This document shows positions 63,531 to 64,000 of a DNA stretch of 64,000 nucleotides, piece after piece. Position numbers and translations under genes: made by a program. The DNA lies in NCBI RefSeq assembly GCF_022179085.1, contig NZ_BPQE01000011.1:248001-312000 (forward strand). The letters run 5' to 3'. The notes beneath the pieces were generated by a model, which saw only the letters and a program-made list of their open reading frames with translations, had not been told where the DNA came from and ran no database searches. This DNA comes from Methylobacterium aerolatum. Lineage in GTDB: Bacteria; Pseudomonadota; Alphaproteobacteria; Rhizobiales; Beijerinckiaceae. The stretch's first letter is position 1. Each line of letters opens with the position of its first letter.

Positions 63531-64000
63531 TTACCGATTTCGCATCAGCAAAACCAGCCAACCGATCCCGAGGATGAAAACGACCAGCCCGATCGAGACG
63601 AAGACCGGGGTTCCGAGGTCGATGAGGCGCGGGGCGAGCTGCGTCGCGAAGGCGGCCACCACGAGGGCCACGGCGACACGGGCCGCCGCCCGCTCGATGC
63701 CGCGCGTGACCTTGTCGAGGCCCTTGATCTCGATCTCGACGGTGACGCGGCCCTGCTTCAGGCGCACCAGCATCAGGTGGATCAGCGTCGGCAACTCGGA
63801 GGCGGCGCCGTAGAGGCCCGCGCCGAGGGCCTCGGCCTTCTGCTTGAGACCGTCGAGGGAGAATTGCGAGCGCATGCTCGCACGCACGGTGGGCGCGGCG
63901 GCGGCGAAGAGGTCGAAGTTGGGGTCGAGGTGGCGCATCACGCCGTCCGCCGTCACGAGGCCCTTGAACAGGATCGCGAGGTCGGTCGGCATGGCGAGGT
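63531..64000 (-). CDS. ubiB: UbiB/AarF-type kinase-like protein, C-terminal part
   Basis: The gene enters from the right edge and about 156 residues are visible. LAMPTDLAILFKGLVTADGVMRHLDPNFDLFAAA is the conserved end of the ABC1/UbiB atypical kinase domain, and two C-terminal membrane helices follow (VAVALVVAAFATQLAP and VFVSIGLVVFILGIGWLVLLM). UbiB supports ubiquinone synthesis at the membrane. The ATP-binding core lies outside the window, so whether it is UbiB itself or a paralogue cannot be told. Confidence 0.8.
   Translation of the reverse strand, partial: LAMPTDLAILFKGLVTADGVMRHLDPNFDLFAAAAPTVRASMRSQFSLDGLKQKAEALGAGLYGAASELPTLIHLMLVRLKQGRVTVEIEIKGLDKVTRGIERAAARVAVALVVAAFATQLAPRLIDLGTPVFVSIGLVVFILGIGWLVLLMRNR

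Overview
The window is high-GC chromosomal DNA from an alphaproteobacterium, most likely a member of the Methylobacteriaceae (Methylobacterium/Methylorubrum type). I base this on gene content and order: GcrA cell-cycle regulator, rseP-bamA, addA next to trxA, trpGDC-moaC-moeA, a secG-pyrG pair near tpiA, an Entner-Doudoroff edd-eda pair, PPK2, and a dispersed palindromic repeat with GCTTCGCTTCGCTCGCAATGACG-like arms between genes. Almost all of it is ordinary core and soft-core chromosome. I see no insertion sequence, prophage, CRISPR array, rRNA or tRNA.

Layout. 1-6.1 kb (minus strand): start of bamA (cut by the window edge), rseP, trxA, addA. 6.2-13.3 kb: a stand-alone second minC, a coiled-coil-tailed secreted protein, a PP2C phosphatase/Ser-Thr kinase fusion next to a formate/nitrite channel, then minCDE behind a CtrA-like box. 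13.4-17.6 kb: a cytochrome P450 and an 881-residue ABC-exporter-like protein whose ATPase motifs are ruined and which carries three Q-loop-like blocks. 17.8-24.5 kb: typA, three overlapping genes for small hydrophilic proteins, cysK, gcrA and a patatin-like lipoprotein. 24.6-33.2 kb: a 42-residue microprotein built on an internal duplication, a SRPBCC protein, an MltB-type transglycosylase, an S10 peptidase, holC, pyrG, secG, ppk2 and tpiA. 33.4-41.9 kb: ppiD, trpE, a CsbD-like gene, trpGDC, moaC and moeA. 41.9-49 kb: a possible envelope-glycan set (an STT3-like GT-C protein, a GT87 protein, a FAD oxidoreductase) and an SbmA/BacA-type ABC transporter. 49-53 kb: eda, edd with a LacI-type operator over its -35 box, and asparaginase. 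53.2-61.7 kb: a minus-strand run of sensor kinase, NtrC-like regulator with a broken GAFTGA loop, MFS carrier, metallophosphoesterase, ArsB-like carrier and tandem-duplicated DMT carrier, with an orphan Hpt protein divergent from it. 62-64 kb: an HWE-type histidine kinase and the C-terminal part of a UbiB/AarF kinase that runs off the window.

How parts work together. trpE/GDC feed tryptophan synthesis and moaC/moeA molybdopterin. edd/eda split 6-phosphogluconate to pyruvate and glyceraldehyde-3-phosphate, which tpiA interconverts. minCDE (and perhaps the second MinC) place the division site while GcrA and CtrA time the cell cycle. The least explained parts are the degenerate ABC protein, the two-component/transporter block at 53.4-61.7 kb, the STT3-like module, the small-protein operon and the duplicated microprotein.
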